Assembly: GCA_001295775.1 (NCBI GenBank) | Contig: LJIA01000002.1 | Location: 310,001-374,000, forward strand | DNA from: a beta proteobacterium AAP99 | Lineage (GTDB): Bacteria; Pseudomonadota; Gammaproteobacteria; Burkholderiales; Burkholderiaceae_C | Reading direction: 5' to 3' | DNA length: 64,000 nucleotides | Part shown: positions 33,905 to 46,500 of the stretch, in pieces | Layout: each line of letters starts with the position of its first letter | Position numbering within the stretch: position 1 is the first letter of the stretch | Notes under the pieces: model-generated | What the model was told of the DNA's origin: nothing | Database searches by the model: none | What the model saw: the letters and a program-made list of their open reading frames with translations, nothing else | Made by a program: the position numbers and the translations under genes

Positions 33905-34204
33905 CGTCGATCGGCGCCACCGTTCCATTTTTTGCAGGTCAGGATTTGACTTATGCACAGAATGCTGCTCTCCCAAGAACCATGCTCGCTTTCGGCTGAA
34001 ATGCCTCTGGAGTGCTCGGTTCCTCGTGTAAGTCATTGATTTTTCTAGTTTTTTGATTTGCTCATTTTCTCGGCAAACGCCAAAATCGCTTGTGCGGCAA
34101 GCACTTAACGCGTTTGTCACGGAATTCTCCACAAAGTTATCCACAGTTTCTGTGGACTTTGAACAAAGCCCTTTGCGCGCAGCTGTTTAGGCCTCGAACT
34201 TAAA
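33905..34204. promoter_or_regulatory. AT-rich spacer with DnaA-box-like sites upstream of priA
   Basis: TTATGCACA (33951-33959) and TTATCCACA (34137-34145) are exact matches to the TTATNCACA DnaA box, and TTCTCCACA (34125-34133) is a close match. An AT-rich run occupies about 34032-34075. CAAAGTTATCCACAG and CTGTGGACTTTG form an imperfect palindrome around 34132-34160, and GCTTGTGCGGCAAGC (34088-34102) can form a hairpin. The region controls priA expression and may also bind DnaA. Whether it is an origin, a titration site or only a promoter cannot be decided here. Confidence 0.55.
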
Positions 34205-36328
<2,124 letters not shown>

Positions 36329-36435
36329 GGCCCGCACCGCGCCGTTCGTTAACTGCAGAAATTCCGAGGGAGGCGCACCCTCAAAAGTTAACAATCCATC
36401 TACACAGGCTTGGGGAGTATTGGGCCTTTCTGCCG

Positions 36436-38304
36436 GTGCGCACCCCCTTTGTGCGAGGGCGCTCGCTTGCCGCGGCGCAAGATGCAGGGGCACACTGCAC
36501 ACTCGTCTCAGTGCCTCTGCAAGGCCCGCAACACGTGCCGCTGACAGACCCCTTCTCCGCGTTGTGCAACGCGCTCGATATCGTCGCCATGCCGATCGCG
36601 GTGTGGGGGCGGGACTGCGAGCTGCTGCATTGCAACGCCGAGTTCGAGCGTCTCACCGGCGCCACCCGCGACGAGCTGCTCGGCCGCACCATCGAACAGC
36701 TCTACGGCGCAGGTGCCTGGGAAACTTCCGAGCGCGCCTTTGTCTGCGCCTTCCGCGGCGAAACCGTGGAGTTTGATCGGCTGGTCTCGGCCTACAACCC
36801 GAACCCGGCCGCGGCGGACATGCCGGATCTGCGCAAGGCGCGCTGGCAGCGCATCAAGCTGGCGCCCGCCTCGCGCGACGAGCGCGGCCAGGTGACTGCG
36901 GTGCTCTCCACGGCGGTGGACATCGATGACCATGTGCGCGGCCGTGACTCCGCCGAGCGCAATGCCGGTCGCATCCAGCGCATCCTTTCGGCGATTGCGC
37001 TGCCCATCGGTGGCTGGGACCGCTCCAATCGCCTCGTCTGGTGCAACGACGCCTACTTGACCTGGTCCGGCCAGTCCCGCGAGGCACTGATCGGCCGCAA
37101 GCTCTCAGAGATCTATGGCCAGGGCGCGTGGCAGAGCGCGCGCCAGGCCTTCTGGATGGCCTATACCGGCCAGGCGGCCGAATACACGCGGCTGGTCACG
37201 CACCAGAACTCGGCACACTGGGTGCGCGTGACGGTGTTCCCGGATACCAACCCGGACGGCCTGGTCGAGCGCGTCTACACGATTGCCATCGACATCGACG
37301 ACGAGGTGCGCGCGATCGAGGAGCTGCGTGACAGTCGCCGCAAGCTCGACGGTTTCACCGCCAACATTCCCTACCCGCTGACCTATTTCGACAGCAGCTA
37401 CGTCTACCAGTTTGTGAACCGCGCCTTCGTTGAGCGCAACCAGCTCGACCCGTCGATGGTGATCGGTCGCAAGGTGCCCGAGGTGCGTGGCGAGCGGATC
37501 TGGAAGGAGCACCTGCCCTACGTTCAGGCCGCCCTGCAGGGACGTAGCTCGCACTACGAACGCAAGGTTCGTCTGCCTGATGGCACCGAACGCTGGATCC
37601 GGTCCAGCTACCACCCGGACATCGACGAGCAGGGCGTGGTGCGCGGTGTGTATGACACCAACATCGACATCGACGAACTCAAGCGCGCCCAGGAAGTGCT
37701 TGCCCGCACGGCCGAGCGCGACCCGCTGACCGATGCCTACAACCGCCGCTACCTCATGCAGCATCTCGATGCAGCCATGGAGTTTGCGGAGGACCTGCCC
37801 TTCGCGCTGGTCTTCGTGGACCTCGACGGATTCAAGGGCATCAACGACACGGCAGGGCACAGCGCCGGCGATGCCGTGCTGCGCACCCTGGCCGTACGCT
37901 TCGACGCCGCGCTGAAGGAAAAGCCCAGTACCGCCGCCGGCATTTGCGCGCGCTTTGGCGGCGACGAGTTCGTGCTGGTGGTGCCCATGCCGTCGGACGA
38001 TGATCTGGCCGATCTGGCGACCCGGATCGTGGATCTGGCCGGCGCGCCGGTGATGGTCGGCAAGCACTTGCTCAGCGTGTCGGCCAGCGTTGGCGTTGCG
38101 CTTGCGCCCAAGCATGCGCGCACGGCGCAGTCCCTGCTGGCACGGGCCGACGAAGCGATGTACCAGGTCAAGGCCACAGGCAAGGGCCGTTGGCAGATGT
38201 GTTCCAGCGGCCCAAGCCTGCCGGCAAACCCGGCCGGTGCGCCGATACTGCCCGTGGGCGGAGCGGGCGGCAACAAGTCCATACACGCCCCGCGCAAGCA
38301 CTGA
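36436..38304 (+). CDS. PAS-GGDEF diguanylate cyclase
   Basis: A 622-aa protein probably making cyclic di-GMP. Three PAS-type sensor regions cover roughly residues 40-150, 175-290 and 300-420 (ALDIVAMPIAVWGRDCELLHCNAEFERLTG; IALPIGGWDRSNRLVWCNDAYLTWSG; FTANIPYPLTYFDSSYVYQFVNRAFVERN). Then comes the GGDEF domain with DPLTDAYNRRYL and the active loop RFGGDEFVLVV at about residue 509. The usual inhibitory RxxD site before GGDEF is not visible, so product feedback may be weak. There is no signal peptide or membrane helix. The start is uncertain: a GTG at 36535 would remove 33 unconserved residues. Confidence 0.88.
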   Translation: MRTPFVRGRSLAAAQDAGAHCTLVSVPLQGPQHVPLTDPFSALCNALDIVAMPIAVWGRDCELLHCNAEFERLTGATRDELLGRTIEQLYGAGAWETSERAFVCAFRGETVEFDRLVSAYNPNPAAADMPDLRKARWQRIKLAPASRDERGQVTAVLSTAVDIDDHVRGRDSAERNAGRIQRILSAIALPIGGWDRSNRLVWCNDAYLTWSGQSREALIGRKLSEIYGQGAWQSARQAFWMAYTGQAAEYTRLVTHQNSAHWVRVTVFPDTNPDGLVERVYTIAIDIDDEVRAIEELRDSRRKLDGFTANIPYPLTYFDSSYVYQFVNRAFVERNQLDPSMVIGRKVPEVRGERIWKEHLPYVQAALQGRSSHYERKVRLPDGTERWIRSSYHPDIDEQGVVRGVYDTNIDIDELKRAQEVLARTAERDPLTDAYNRRYLMQHLDAAMEFAEDLPFALVFVDLDGFKGINDTAGHSAGDAVLRTLAVRFDAALKEKPSTAAGICARFGGDEFVLVVPMPSDDDLADLATRIVDLAGAPVMVGKHLLSVSASVGVALAPKHARTAQSLLARADEAMYQVKATGKGRWQMCSSGPSLPANPAGAPILPVGGAGGNKSIHAPRKH

Positions 38305-38426
38305 AACCCGCATAGGGGCGGCGGACCAGCGTGATAACCTGCGCGCCCTTCCGGCTTGGCGACGCGCATCTTGGCGCTTGCCACTCTTATTCCTGAGCCG
38401 GCTTCCGCTGTCTTCCCCCAAGACTG

Positions 38427-40457
38427 ATGTCCTTCCCGCTGAATCCGGCGCAACGCGAAGCCGTGCGCTATCTGGACGGCCCCTGCCTGGTGTTGGCGGG
38501 TGCCGGCTCGGGCAAGACGCGCGTCATCACGGCCAAGATCGCGCACCTGATCGAGCAGGGCTACAAGCCCGAAAGCATCGCCGCCATCACCTTCACCAAC
38601 AAGGCTGCCGGTGAAATGGCCGAGCGGGCTGCGGAGCTGGTGGGCAAGGATGCAGCCAAGCGGCTGCAGGTCAGCACCTTCCACTCGCTGGGCGTGCGCA
38701 TGCTGCGCGAAGAAGCGCGCACGGCCGGCATCAAGCCCAACTTCACCATCCTGGATGCCGCCGACGCCGCCGCGGTATTGAGCGACATCCTTGCCACCAC
38801 CGACAAGAAGCTCGTGCGTGCCGCGCAGGGTCAGGTCAGCCTGTGGAAGAACGCCGGCCTGTCGCCGGATCAGGCGCAGGCAGCAGCAAAGACCAATGAT
38901 GAACTGGCCTTTGCCAAGGCCTATGCGCGCTACAACGAAACCGTACGTGCCTATCAGGCCGTGGACTTCGATGACCTGATCTGGACGCCGCTCAAGCTGC
39001 TCGAGGAGCACGCCGAGGTGCGCGAGCGCTGGCAGAACCGTCTGCGCTACCTGCTGGTGGACGAGGTGCAGGACACCAACAGCGTGCAGTACGGCTTGCT
39101 GCGCAACCTCGCCGGACCGCGCGCCATGTTTACTGCCGTGGGTGATGACGATCAGAGCATCTACGGCTGGCGCGGCGCGAACCTCGAGAACCTGGCCGAT
39201 CTGCAGAAGACCTACCCGCGCCTGAAGGTCATCAAGCTGGAGCAGAACTACCGCTCCACCAACCGCATCCTGCAGGCCGCGAACGCGCTGATCTCGCACA
39301 ATCCCAAGCTGTTCGAAAAGAAGCTCTGGAGCGAGCACGGCATGGGCGACCCGATCGCCGTCCTGCCCCAGGACGATGACGAGGCCGAAGCGGAGAACGT
39401 GGTGACGCGTCTGTCCGCACACCGCTTCGAGCGCCGCGCCAAGTGGAGCGACTACGCCATCCTGTACCGCTCCAACCTGCAGGCGCGTGTGATCGAGCAG
39501 CAGCTGCGCAACCAGAAGATTCCGTACATCATCTCAGGCGGCCAGAGCTTTTTTGACCGCGCGGAGATCAAGGATCTGGTGGCCTACCTGCGCCTGATCG
39601 CCAACGAGGACGATGATCAGGCCTTCATGCGCGCCATCACCACGCCCAAGCGCGGCATCGGCCCCGTGAGCCTGCAGGCCCTGGCCACCTACGCCGGTGA
39701 GCGGCGCAAGAGTCTCTTCGAAGCTTTGTTCGAAGCCGGCTTTGCCGGCCGCGTGAAAGACAACCAGCTTCAGACGCTGCTGGAGTTCGGCCAGTTCATC
39801 AACCGCCTGCAGGACCGTAGCGGCAAGGACAACAACAAGGCGGGCGAGAACGGCGGCGTGCTGCTGCGCGAGCTTGTGCAAGCCATCGGCTACGAGGCCT
39901 ATCTATACGACAGCTTCGACGCCAAGCAGGCACTGTCCAAGTGGAATAACGTCACCGAGTTCCTTGACTGGCTCAACCGCAAGGCCGATGAAGACGGCAA
40001 GACCCTGATCGAACTCGCGCAGTACGTCGCCCTCATCACCATGCTGCAGGACAGTGACGCCGAGCAGGACGCCGTCAAGCTTTCGACGCTACACGCCGCC
40101 AAGGGCCTGGAGTACCCGCACGTGTTCCTCATCGGGGTCGAGGAAGGCCTGCTGCCCCATCTGGGCCGCACCGATGACGAACTCGACGCCGAGGCCATGG
40201 GCAGCCGCATCGAGGAAGAGCGTCGCCTGATGTACGTGGGCGTCACCCGCGCGCAGCGCAGCCTGATCATCACCCACTGCAAGCGGCGCAAGCGCGGTAA
40301 GGAATTTGCGAGCCGCGAGCCCTCCCGCTTTCTCGCTGAACTCGGAGTCACGAAGGAAGAGAGCAGCTCGGCGGCGGTGCCTTCAGACACGCGGGCGCAC
40401 ATGGCGGGATTGAAGGCTCTGCTGAAGCGAAGCCAAGCGGGCGGGACTTCGCTGTAG
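38427..40457 (+). CDS. rep: ATP-dependent DNA helicase Rep
   Basis: A 676-aa superfamily 1A helicase. Q-motif NPAQREAV and Walker A AGAGSGKT (residues 24-31) are followed by TFTNKAAGEMAERA, STFHSLG, LLVDEVQDTN, AVGDDDQSIYGWRGA, LEQNYRST, LSTLHAAKGLEYPHVFLIGVEEGLLPH and VGVTRAQRSLIITHC. The length and ends match E. coli Rep (673 aa) rather than UvrD. It moves accessory barriers off DNA ahead of the replication fork, fitting its position near priA. Confidence 0.92.
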   Translation: MSFPLNPAQREAVRYLDGPCLVLAGAGSGKTRVITAKIAHLIEQGYKPESIAAITFTNKAAGEMAERAAELVGKDAAKRLQVSTFHSLGVRMLREEARTAGIKPNFTILDAADAAAVLSDILATTDKKLVRAAQGQVSLWKNAGLSPDQAQAAAKTNDELAFAKAYARYNETVRAYQAVDFDDLIWTPLKLLEEHAEVRERWQNRLRYLLVDEVQDTNSVQYGLLRNLAGPRAMFTAVGDDDQSIYGWRGANLENLADLQKTYPRLKVIKLEQNYRSTNRILQAANALISHNPKLFEKKLWSEHGMGDPIAVLPQDDDEAEAENVVTRLSAHRFERRAKWSDYAILYRSNLQARVIEQQLRNQKIPYIISGGQSFFDRAEIKDLVAYLRLIANEDDDQAFMRAITTPKRGIGPVSLQALATYAGERRKSLFEALFEAGFAGRVKDNQLQTLLEFGQFINRLQDRSGKDNNKAGENGGVLLRELVQAIGYEAYLYDSFDAKQALSKWNNVTEFLDWLNRKADEDGKTLIELAQYVALITMLQDSDAEQDAVKLSTLHAAKGLEYPHVFLIGVEEGLLPHLGRTDDELDAEAMGSRIEEERRLMYVGVTRAQRSLIITHCKRRKRGKEFASREPSRFLAELGVTKEESSSAAVPSDTRAHMAGLKALLKRSQAGGTSL

Positions 40458-40586
40458 CGCTTCCATCAACAAGCAGTGCCACCTGTCGGCGCGGCTTTGC
40501 CGCTGATCTTGCCATCGGGCTTTCGCGTAGGCCAATGATTGAACTTCCCGGCATGATCTGAAGCAATCGTTTTGGAAGAAACTGTC

Positions 40587-41027
40587 ATGAGCCGAAACCG
40601 CTGTTCACCCTCGTGCCGCAAGGTTGTCGCGACCATGTGCGCGGTTGGTCTTTTGGGCTCCGCGCTGGCGCAGACCCCACCGTCCGCGCTTCAGCCTGGC
40701 ATGTACTACATCTGGCAGACGCCGGCGCAAAATTCTCCCAAGGGCAAGCCGCGAATGGGAATTTGCGCCGAAGCACCGGCTGCGCTGACTGACCCCGTTC
40801 TGCTCATCGGCCAGATGCCAGGGGATGCGGCATGCAGAGCGACAGCAGTGCGTCCTCGCACAGACCAGGCCGTTGAATTTGATCTCATTTGTAACGGCCA
40901 GGAGATTGCGGCAACAGCTGTGTCGAGATTGAGTGGCGATCGATTCGTCACCTTGGTCACGCCACGCGCTGGCGACCGCGCTAGACCTTACTTTGTGCAT
41001 GGCGAGAACGTCGGCGGATGCAAGTGA
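40587..41027 (+). CDS. small exported protein at the head of the pilin operon (DUF3617-like pattern)
   Basis: A 146-aa protein beginning with a signal peptide (cleavage near GSALAQTPPS). GMYYIWQTPAQ, ICAEAPAALTDP, two central Cys and EFDLICNGQEIAAT...GDRFVTLVTPR give a pattern like the DUF3617 family of periplasmic proteins, but this is weak. Its stop shares bases with the fimT start (TGATG), so it is translationally coupled to the pilin operon. Any role in pilus assembly is an inference from position. Confidence 0.65.
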   Translation: MSRNRCSPSCRKVVATMCAVGLLGSALAQTPPSALQPGMYYIWQTPAQNSPKGKPRMGICAEAPAALTDPVLLIGQMPGDAACRATAVRPRTDQAVEFDLICNGQEIAATAVSRLSGDRFVTLVTPRAGDRARPYFVHGENVGGCK

Positions 41028-41617
41028 TGACAAGTCGAAAGCTGATATCTCGTCGGCAGCAGTCAGGTTTCACCTTGATCGAACTGATGACAGTCGTGGC
41101 TCTTGTCGTCATCGGTCTGAGCTTGGCGCTGCCGGATCTGAGTTCGTTCATCCGACGTAATCAGATCTCCGGAGTGACCAATGAGTTGATGGCGGCGATG
41201 ACCTTTGCCCGGACCGAAGCGATCAAGCGTGGTGCACCGGTGGTCATCTGCGCGTCATCGAACAGTACTGGTGCCAGTCCTTCATGCACTGGCAATTGGG
41301 AGCAGGGCTACATCGTGTTCGTCGACACGAACGCCGGCGGAACGCGTCAAACCACGGAAGAAGTGCTGCGCGCAGCACCCGCTTCCTCGGCGCGAGTAAC
41401 CATTCAGCTCAGCGGCGCCCAGGCTCAGATCAGATTTGCGCCGAACGGCATGCTGCATGGTCAGATGGCCGGCGCTCGATTCGAGATCAAGAATTCATCT
41501 TCGCCGACCGGCTCACGTGAAGAGCGCTACATCTGCATCGCACGCGCCGGGCGTGCCGCGGCCATCAACTTTGATACCTACACGAATGATCCGCGCTTTG
41601 CGGGCTGCGGAGCGTAA
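41027..41617 (+). CDS. fimT: type IV minor pilin, FimT/GspH type
   Basis: A 196-aa prepilin. After a short basic leader comes the peptidase cleavage site SG^FTLIELMTVVALVV, with Glu at +5, followed by the hydrophobic helix. The C-terminal globular part is the GspH/FimT type (ITFARTEAIKRGAPVVIC-like segment near residue 60, with SCTGNWEQGYIVFVD). It helps prime pilus assembly with PilV, PilW, PilX and PilE. The ATG at 41018 is also possible; 41027 is preferred because it couples to the previous stop. Confidence 0.9.
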   Translation: MTSRKLISRRQQSGFTLIELMTVVALVVIGLSLALPDLSSFIRRNQISGVTNELMAAMTFARTEAIKRGAPVVICASSNSTGASPSCTGNWEQGYIVFVDTNAGGTRQTTEEVLRAAPASSARVTIQLSGAQAQIRFAPNGMLHGQMAGARFEIKNSSSPTGSREERYICIARAGRAAAINFDTYTNDPRFAGCGA

Positions 41618-41619
41618 CG

Positions 41620-42141
41620 ATGCAGATGCCCGTGTACGCTCATCAGCGTGGAGTCTCATTGATTGAGATCCTGGTCGCTCTGGTTGTGCTTAGCCTTGGC
41701 GCTATCGGTGTGGCCGGTGTCCAGCTCAGCACCATTAAGTTCAATCAAGTCTCTCAGCAGCGCTCAAACGCCGTGCAGCTTGCGTACGGGCTGACCGATC
41801 GTATGCGCGCGAACATGCCCGGTGCCGCTGCAGGGAACTACGTGTTCAATTTCCCATACGCGAATATCCCAGGGAACATCCCGGTGGCGCCCAATTGCGG
41901 CGCCCCGTGTACACCACAGCAACTCGCAGACCTGCATCTTAACCAGTGGCTCAATGAGCTGGCTGCTGCGCTACCTCAGGGGCGGGGTACGGTCACTCAG
42001 GTTGCAGCCACCGTCGGTGCCCCATACCGAGTCGCGATCATGTGGGAGGAGAAAGACTTGACTGGCTTTGGCCGTGATGCGCGCTGCCCCGCCGACGCGC
42101 CGGCCGAGGCGCAGTGCCTACTCGTGGAGTTCCAGCCGTGA
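41620..42141 (+). CDS. pilV: type IV minor pilin PilV
   Basis: A 173-aa prepilin with a short leader and the cleavage region QRG^VSLIEILVALVVLSLGAIGVAGVQLSTIKF, in which Val replaces the usual Phe at +1. The core globular region contains a Cys pair around NCGAPC. It begins two bases after fimT and overlaps the pilW start by four bases. Minor pilins of this operon form the priming complex at the pilus tip. Confidence 0.88.
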   Translation: MQMPVYAHQRGVSLIEILVALVVLSLGAIGVAGVQLSTIKFNQVSQQRSNAVQLAYGLTDRMRANMPGAAAGNYVFNFPYANIPGNIPVAPNCGAPCTPQQLADLHLNQWLNELAAALPQGRGTVTQVAATVGAPYRVAIMWEEKDLTGFGRDARCPADAPAEAQCLLVEFQP

Positions 42142-42938
42142 GCGCTCATACGCGGATGTACAGCCGAGGCGTGACGCTGATCGAGCTTCTCGTGTCACTC
42201 GCGGTCGGGTTGTTGGTCACCGTTGCCGCGGCCTCGGTCTACCTTGTCGGTCGGCAGGGCTTTCGAGTGACTGATGATCAGTCGCGCAATTTCGAGACGG
42301 GCCGCTTGGCGGTTGAGGTGCTTAGCAGAAATCTTCGCATGGCCGGCGCGCCATTATTCCAGCCGGCAGTGCCCAATGCGGTTGTGCGGTTTCCGCCACC
42401 GGCCAACCCTGCTGCGTTTCCGGTGCAGGGCTTTGAGGGTGGCGCACAGCCTGACCGGATCGTGATCAGTTACGTGAGCGATCAGCCGTACAACGCGGCC
42501 ACACTGACAGGCGCGGATTGTCTCGGGCAAAGCGTCGGCTTGAATTTGCTGGTTCAAAACACGTTTTCGATCAGCGCTGATGGACAACTTCAATGCCAAG
42601 GCAATGGCGGCGGCGGCGCGGCACCCGCAGCTCCGCTTGCAGCCCAAGTGGTCGACATGCAGATCGTCTATGGCCTTGCGGAAACGGCGCAAGGGGGTTC
42701 GGTTTCCCGGTACGTGACTGCCGATGCCGTCACCAACTGGAATACCGTGCGCGCAGTTGATGTCTGTCTTGAGATCGTCTCCTTTGATGCGAACACCATT
42801 ACCGGCAGAACGCCGGGTGTGAATTGCCGAGGCAATGCGTTCCCGTCTGACAATCGCGTCCACCGTCTGTTCCGTACGTCCGTGAACCTCCGCAATCGCA
42901 CGACCGGCAATATCTTCCCTGGGAACGCGATCCCATGA
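42138..42938 (+). CDS. pilW: type IV minor pilin PilW
   Basis: A 266-aa prepilin starting with GTG overlapping the pilV stop (GTGA). The cleavage site is SRG^VTLIELLVSLAVGLLVTVAAASVYLV, again with Val at +1. The C-terminal part is longer than in PilV and contains several Cys. An ATG at 42156 would give a shorter leader. It overlaps pilX by four bases. Confidence 0.88.
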   Translation: MSAHTRMYSRGVTLIELLVSLAVGLLVTVAAASVYLVGRQGFRVTDDQSRNFETGRLAVEVLSRNLRMAGAPLFQPAVPNAVVRFPPPANPAAFPVQGFEGGAQPDRIVISYVSDQPYNAATLTGADCLGQSVGLNLLVQNTFSISADGQLQCQGNGGGGAAPAAPLAAQVVDMQIVYGLAETAQGGSVSRYVTADAVTNWNTVRAVDVCLEIVSFDANTITGRTPGVNCRGNAFPSDNRVHRLFRTSVNLRNRTTGNIFPGNAIP

Positions 42939-43543
42939 AGCAACATTTCTCCACGGGTCAGCAGGGTTTTGCCCTCTTTGCCGCGCTGATCTTCCTCATC
43001 GTTCTCACCGTGCTGGCAACGGCAGTCCTGCGTTCATCCACGCTGAACGAGCGCGTCGCCGGCAATGACCTCGATCGGGCACGGGCCTATCAGCTGGCCG
43101 AAGCGACCATCCGAGATGCCCAGCAGGACATCGTGGGTGTACGGTCGAATGGAGTGGCTTGCGTTGCTAACCCAGCATGTCGTACGACCGATGTCCGACC
43201 CGACAAGGACAAGGGCTTCAGCATCCCGTCGGGAGCCTGTGAGCGCGGCTGGTGCTATTTCCTCCCGGCCGAATACGCGAGTATGGGGTTCGTCAACCCA
43301 TGGCTCGTGCCCTTGGGGCCCGTAGGTGGGCCTGGCCAATTGCACTCACAGTTCGGCGAGTTCACCGGCGCGGACTGGGCGGCGCTGGCTGCCCAGACTG
43401 GCGCGGCCGCGCGGCCGATTTATTGGGTTGAGATCTTTCAGAACACGATCAATCCGGAAGCCATTCTGTATCGCATCACTGTGCGCGCCACGGGGCGCAA
43501 TCCGAACACGGTCGTCACACTGCAAGAGCTGTATCAGCCCTGA
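42935..43543 (+). CDS. pilX: type IV minor pilin PilX
   Basis: A 202-aa protein. The N-terminus QQG^FALFAALIFLIVLTVLATAVLRSSTLNERVAGNDLD is the PilX type: the +5 Glu of ordinary pilins is replaced (FALFA), as is common in PilX. The rest carries the PilX globular layout with Cys residues in CVANPACRTTD. It precedes pilY1 by 22 bp. Confidence 0.86.
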   Translation: MKQHFSTGQQGFALFAALIFLIVLTVLATAVLRSSTLNERVAGNDLDRARAYQLAEATIRDAQQDIVGVRSNGVACVANPACRTTDVRPDKDKGFSIPSGACERGWCYFLPAEYASMGFVNPWLVPLGPVGGPGQLHSQFGEFTGADWAALAAQTGAAARPIYWVEIFQNTINPEAILYRITVRATGRNPNTVVTLQELYQP

Positions 43544-43565
43544 CCAACTTTCGAGGTAGCTTGTC

Positions 43566-46500
43566 ATGCGCCGTAATGTCCAATTCGCCCTGAGCACCAT
43601 CAGCGCTTGTCTGTTGAGCGTACTTGTTGCGCCAGCCAGTGCAACGCTGGGATTGATGCAGGTGCCACCGACATCGGTGACACCGCCGCCACCCAACGTC
43701 CTTGTCACGCTGGACGATTCCGGTTCGATGGGCGGGGAGATCCCATACGACGCAACCGTGACCTATGTGGTGCCGCCAGGTGCGAATGGGCTTCAGTTCC
43801 GCGCGGATACCACGCTACCGCGCGCCTACAGCGGCGCGTATGCCAATACCAACACCGTTCGCCTGAACACCAACGACGTGGCTGCTCGATTCCAGAACGC
43901 GTACAACGCGCTCACGACGGATGAGCAGCGTCGGAACTACATCAACTGGTACGGCTTCTACCGAACGCGCAACATGGCGATGAAGGCCTCGGTCATGACG
44001 GCGTTCAGCCCGGCGATTGTTCCGGATGGACGCTTTCGGGTCGGTTGGCAGATGCTGAACAACACCTGTGGCGGAACCACTTTCCCCACAAACAACACTT
44101 GTGCTCAATCACGTTCCATCCAGCCGCTGGAAGGCAGTCACCGTGACGCCTTTTACACCTGGGTTCAGCAGGTGCCTGCAAACGGAGTTACGCCATTGCG
44201 CGCTGCCTATCGCCGCGCTGGCCAATACATGCAGGTCACTGGCGTGAACGGACCGTGGGCGGATCGTCCTACGCCGATGAGTGCGGCGTCGGAGGCGCCG
44301 ATCCTGAGTTGTCGCCGGTCCTACCACGTGATGTTCACTGACGGTCAGTGGAATGAAGGCGCCGCTGGTTACGGGAACGCGGACAATCAAGCGACGACGT
44401 TCCCCGATGGCACGGCATACACGGTCACCGCACCGTATCGTGGGCCAGCCAACGGTGGCGATCAGAACCTCTCGGACGTCGCATTTCAGTACTGGGCAAC
44501 CGATCTTCAGACCGGAGCCGGCTGGACGAACAACGTGCCGCGCATCATCAAGCGCACCGGCAGCGAGACCTACGGCACCACGACGCTTTCCGAGTACTGG
44601 AACCCCAAGAACAACCCGGCCACCTGGCAGCACCTGGTGCTTTACGGTATCGGCTTCGGTGAAGCCGCACAGCTCACAAACCCCGCATGGGCCGGGAACA
44701 CGACGGCTGGCGCCGACTTTGCCCAGATCGTTTCCGGTACCCGCAACTGGCCTAGCCTGCCCGAGGGCGGGAATCTCGCAAACCGCGAGTATGACCTTTG
44801 GCATGCAGCCGTAAACACGCGCGGCGACCTCTTTCCCGCTACTGACCAGAAGGCACTCACTTCTGCGTTCCAGCGGATCGTGTCCGAGATTCTGGCGCAG
44901 AACGCTGCCACGGGCGGTGCAGCAAGCGTGCTGACTACGGCGGCGAGCGACTTTCAAGTGGTTAGAGCGGGCTTTGACGCTGCGCCGACCTTCCGTGCAG
45001 TTGTTCAGGGGTTTGGATTGTCTGGCGGGCAGATCGCCACGACAGCAAACTGGAACGCACAGACCGCGGTCACGGCGCAAGACCCGAATGCGCGCGTGGT
45101 GCTCACTGCTTCCACTCCGCTCACCGGAGCGCCTTTCCGTTGGGCCAATCTAAGCGCATTTCAGCAACTGGCGCTCAATCGGAACCTGGGCAACTCGAAC
45201 GACGGCCGTGGGGCGGACCGTTTGAACTACCTCCGCGGATCGGCTGCCAAGGAAAACTCGCCTGCCAACGGTGCTGATCTCACCGCAACCTTCCGCTGGC
45301 GCCAGAACGCCGTGATCGGGACAGTGGTGAATTCCGAGCCGCGTATCGTCAGTGTTCCGCGCGCAGGCTATTCGGATAGCGACTACCGCACTTTCCGCAG
45401 CGTAAATTCGTCTCGTACACCGGTTGTGTACTTTGGCGCCAATGACGGATTGCTGCACGGCATCAATGCAAACACGGGCGCGTCAGTATTGGGATACGTG
45501 CCGCGCGGTGTTTTCAGCAAGATCTCTGACTACACCGACCCCACTTTCCAACATCGGTACTTTGTGGACGGGCCGGTCTTCGTCGGTGATATCAAGGATG
45601 GCGGCGTCTGGAAGACGATCCTGGTGGGTGGCCTTGGCGCTGGCGGACGGGGTGTATTTGCGCTTGATGTCACCAATCCCGTCAACTTCTCCGAGGCAAA
45701 CGCGGCAACGCTCGTCAAGTTTGACTACACGGCGGCCGGGGACCCCCTGCCGACGACCCCGATTGACCTGGTAACTCCGCTGGGCGCAGACAACGCTGGG
45801 GTGCCGTTTGCCACCGAACTGAACACGGACATGGGGCACATCATCGGCGACCCTGCTCGCGACGCATTCATCGGCCGAAATCTGCAGATCTCGAAGATGG
45901 AGAACGACCGGTGGGCGCTCATCGTCGGCAACGGCGTGAATAGCCCCAACGAGCGCGCAGCCCTGTACATCATCTATCTGGATGGTGCGGGCGGTTATCG
46001 AAAAATTCTTGCCGAGACGGCGACCGGTGGAAACAACGGCCTGATGACCCCCATGCCGGTGGACACAGACGGGGATGGCAGGATCGATACCGTCTACGCG
46101 GGTGATCTCAGGGGTCGCGTCTGGAAGTTCAATCTGTCCGCTGCGAACGACAGCAGTTGGGGGTTGGCGAACGCGCAGCCGGTGATCAACGTAGGTCGCC
46201 CGATTACGTCGGCTCCCGCGGTAACGACGCACCCGGAAGGAGGGCTTTTCATTACCTTTGGCACCGGGCAGCTCCTGACATTCCCCGACAAATCTTCCAT
46301 AGCCACTGAGGCACTTTATGGGGTTTGGGACAAGGCGGGCGTGACCTACCCGATCAACACCAGCAGTCTCGTGAGCCGTACGTTGACCTCGGGGTCTCAG
46401 ACCACCCAAACCAACAACGGTCAGGCGAGAGTGCTTGCGACGCGTGCTACCGATGTCGACTATTCGACTCGCCTGGGCTGGAAGATTGATCTCGGCGTCG

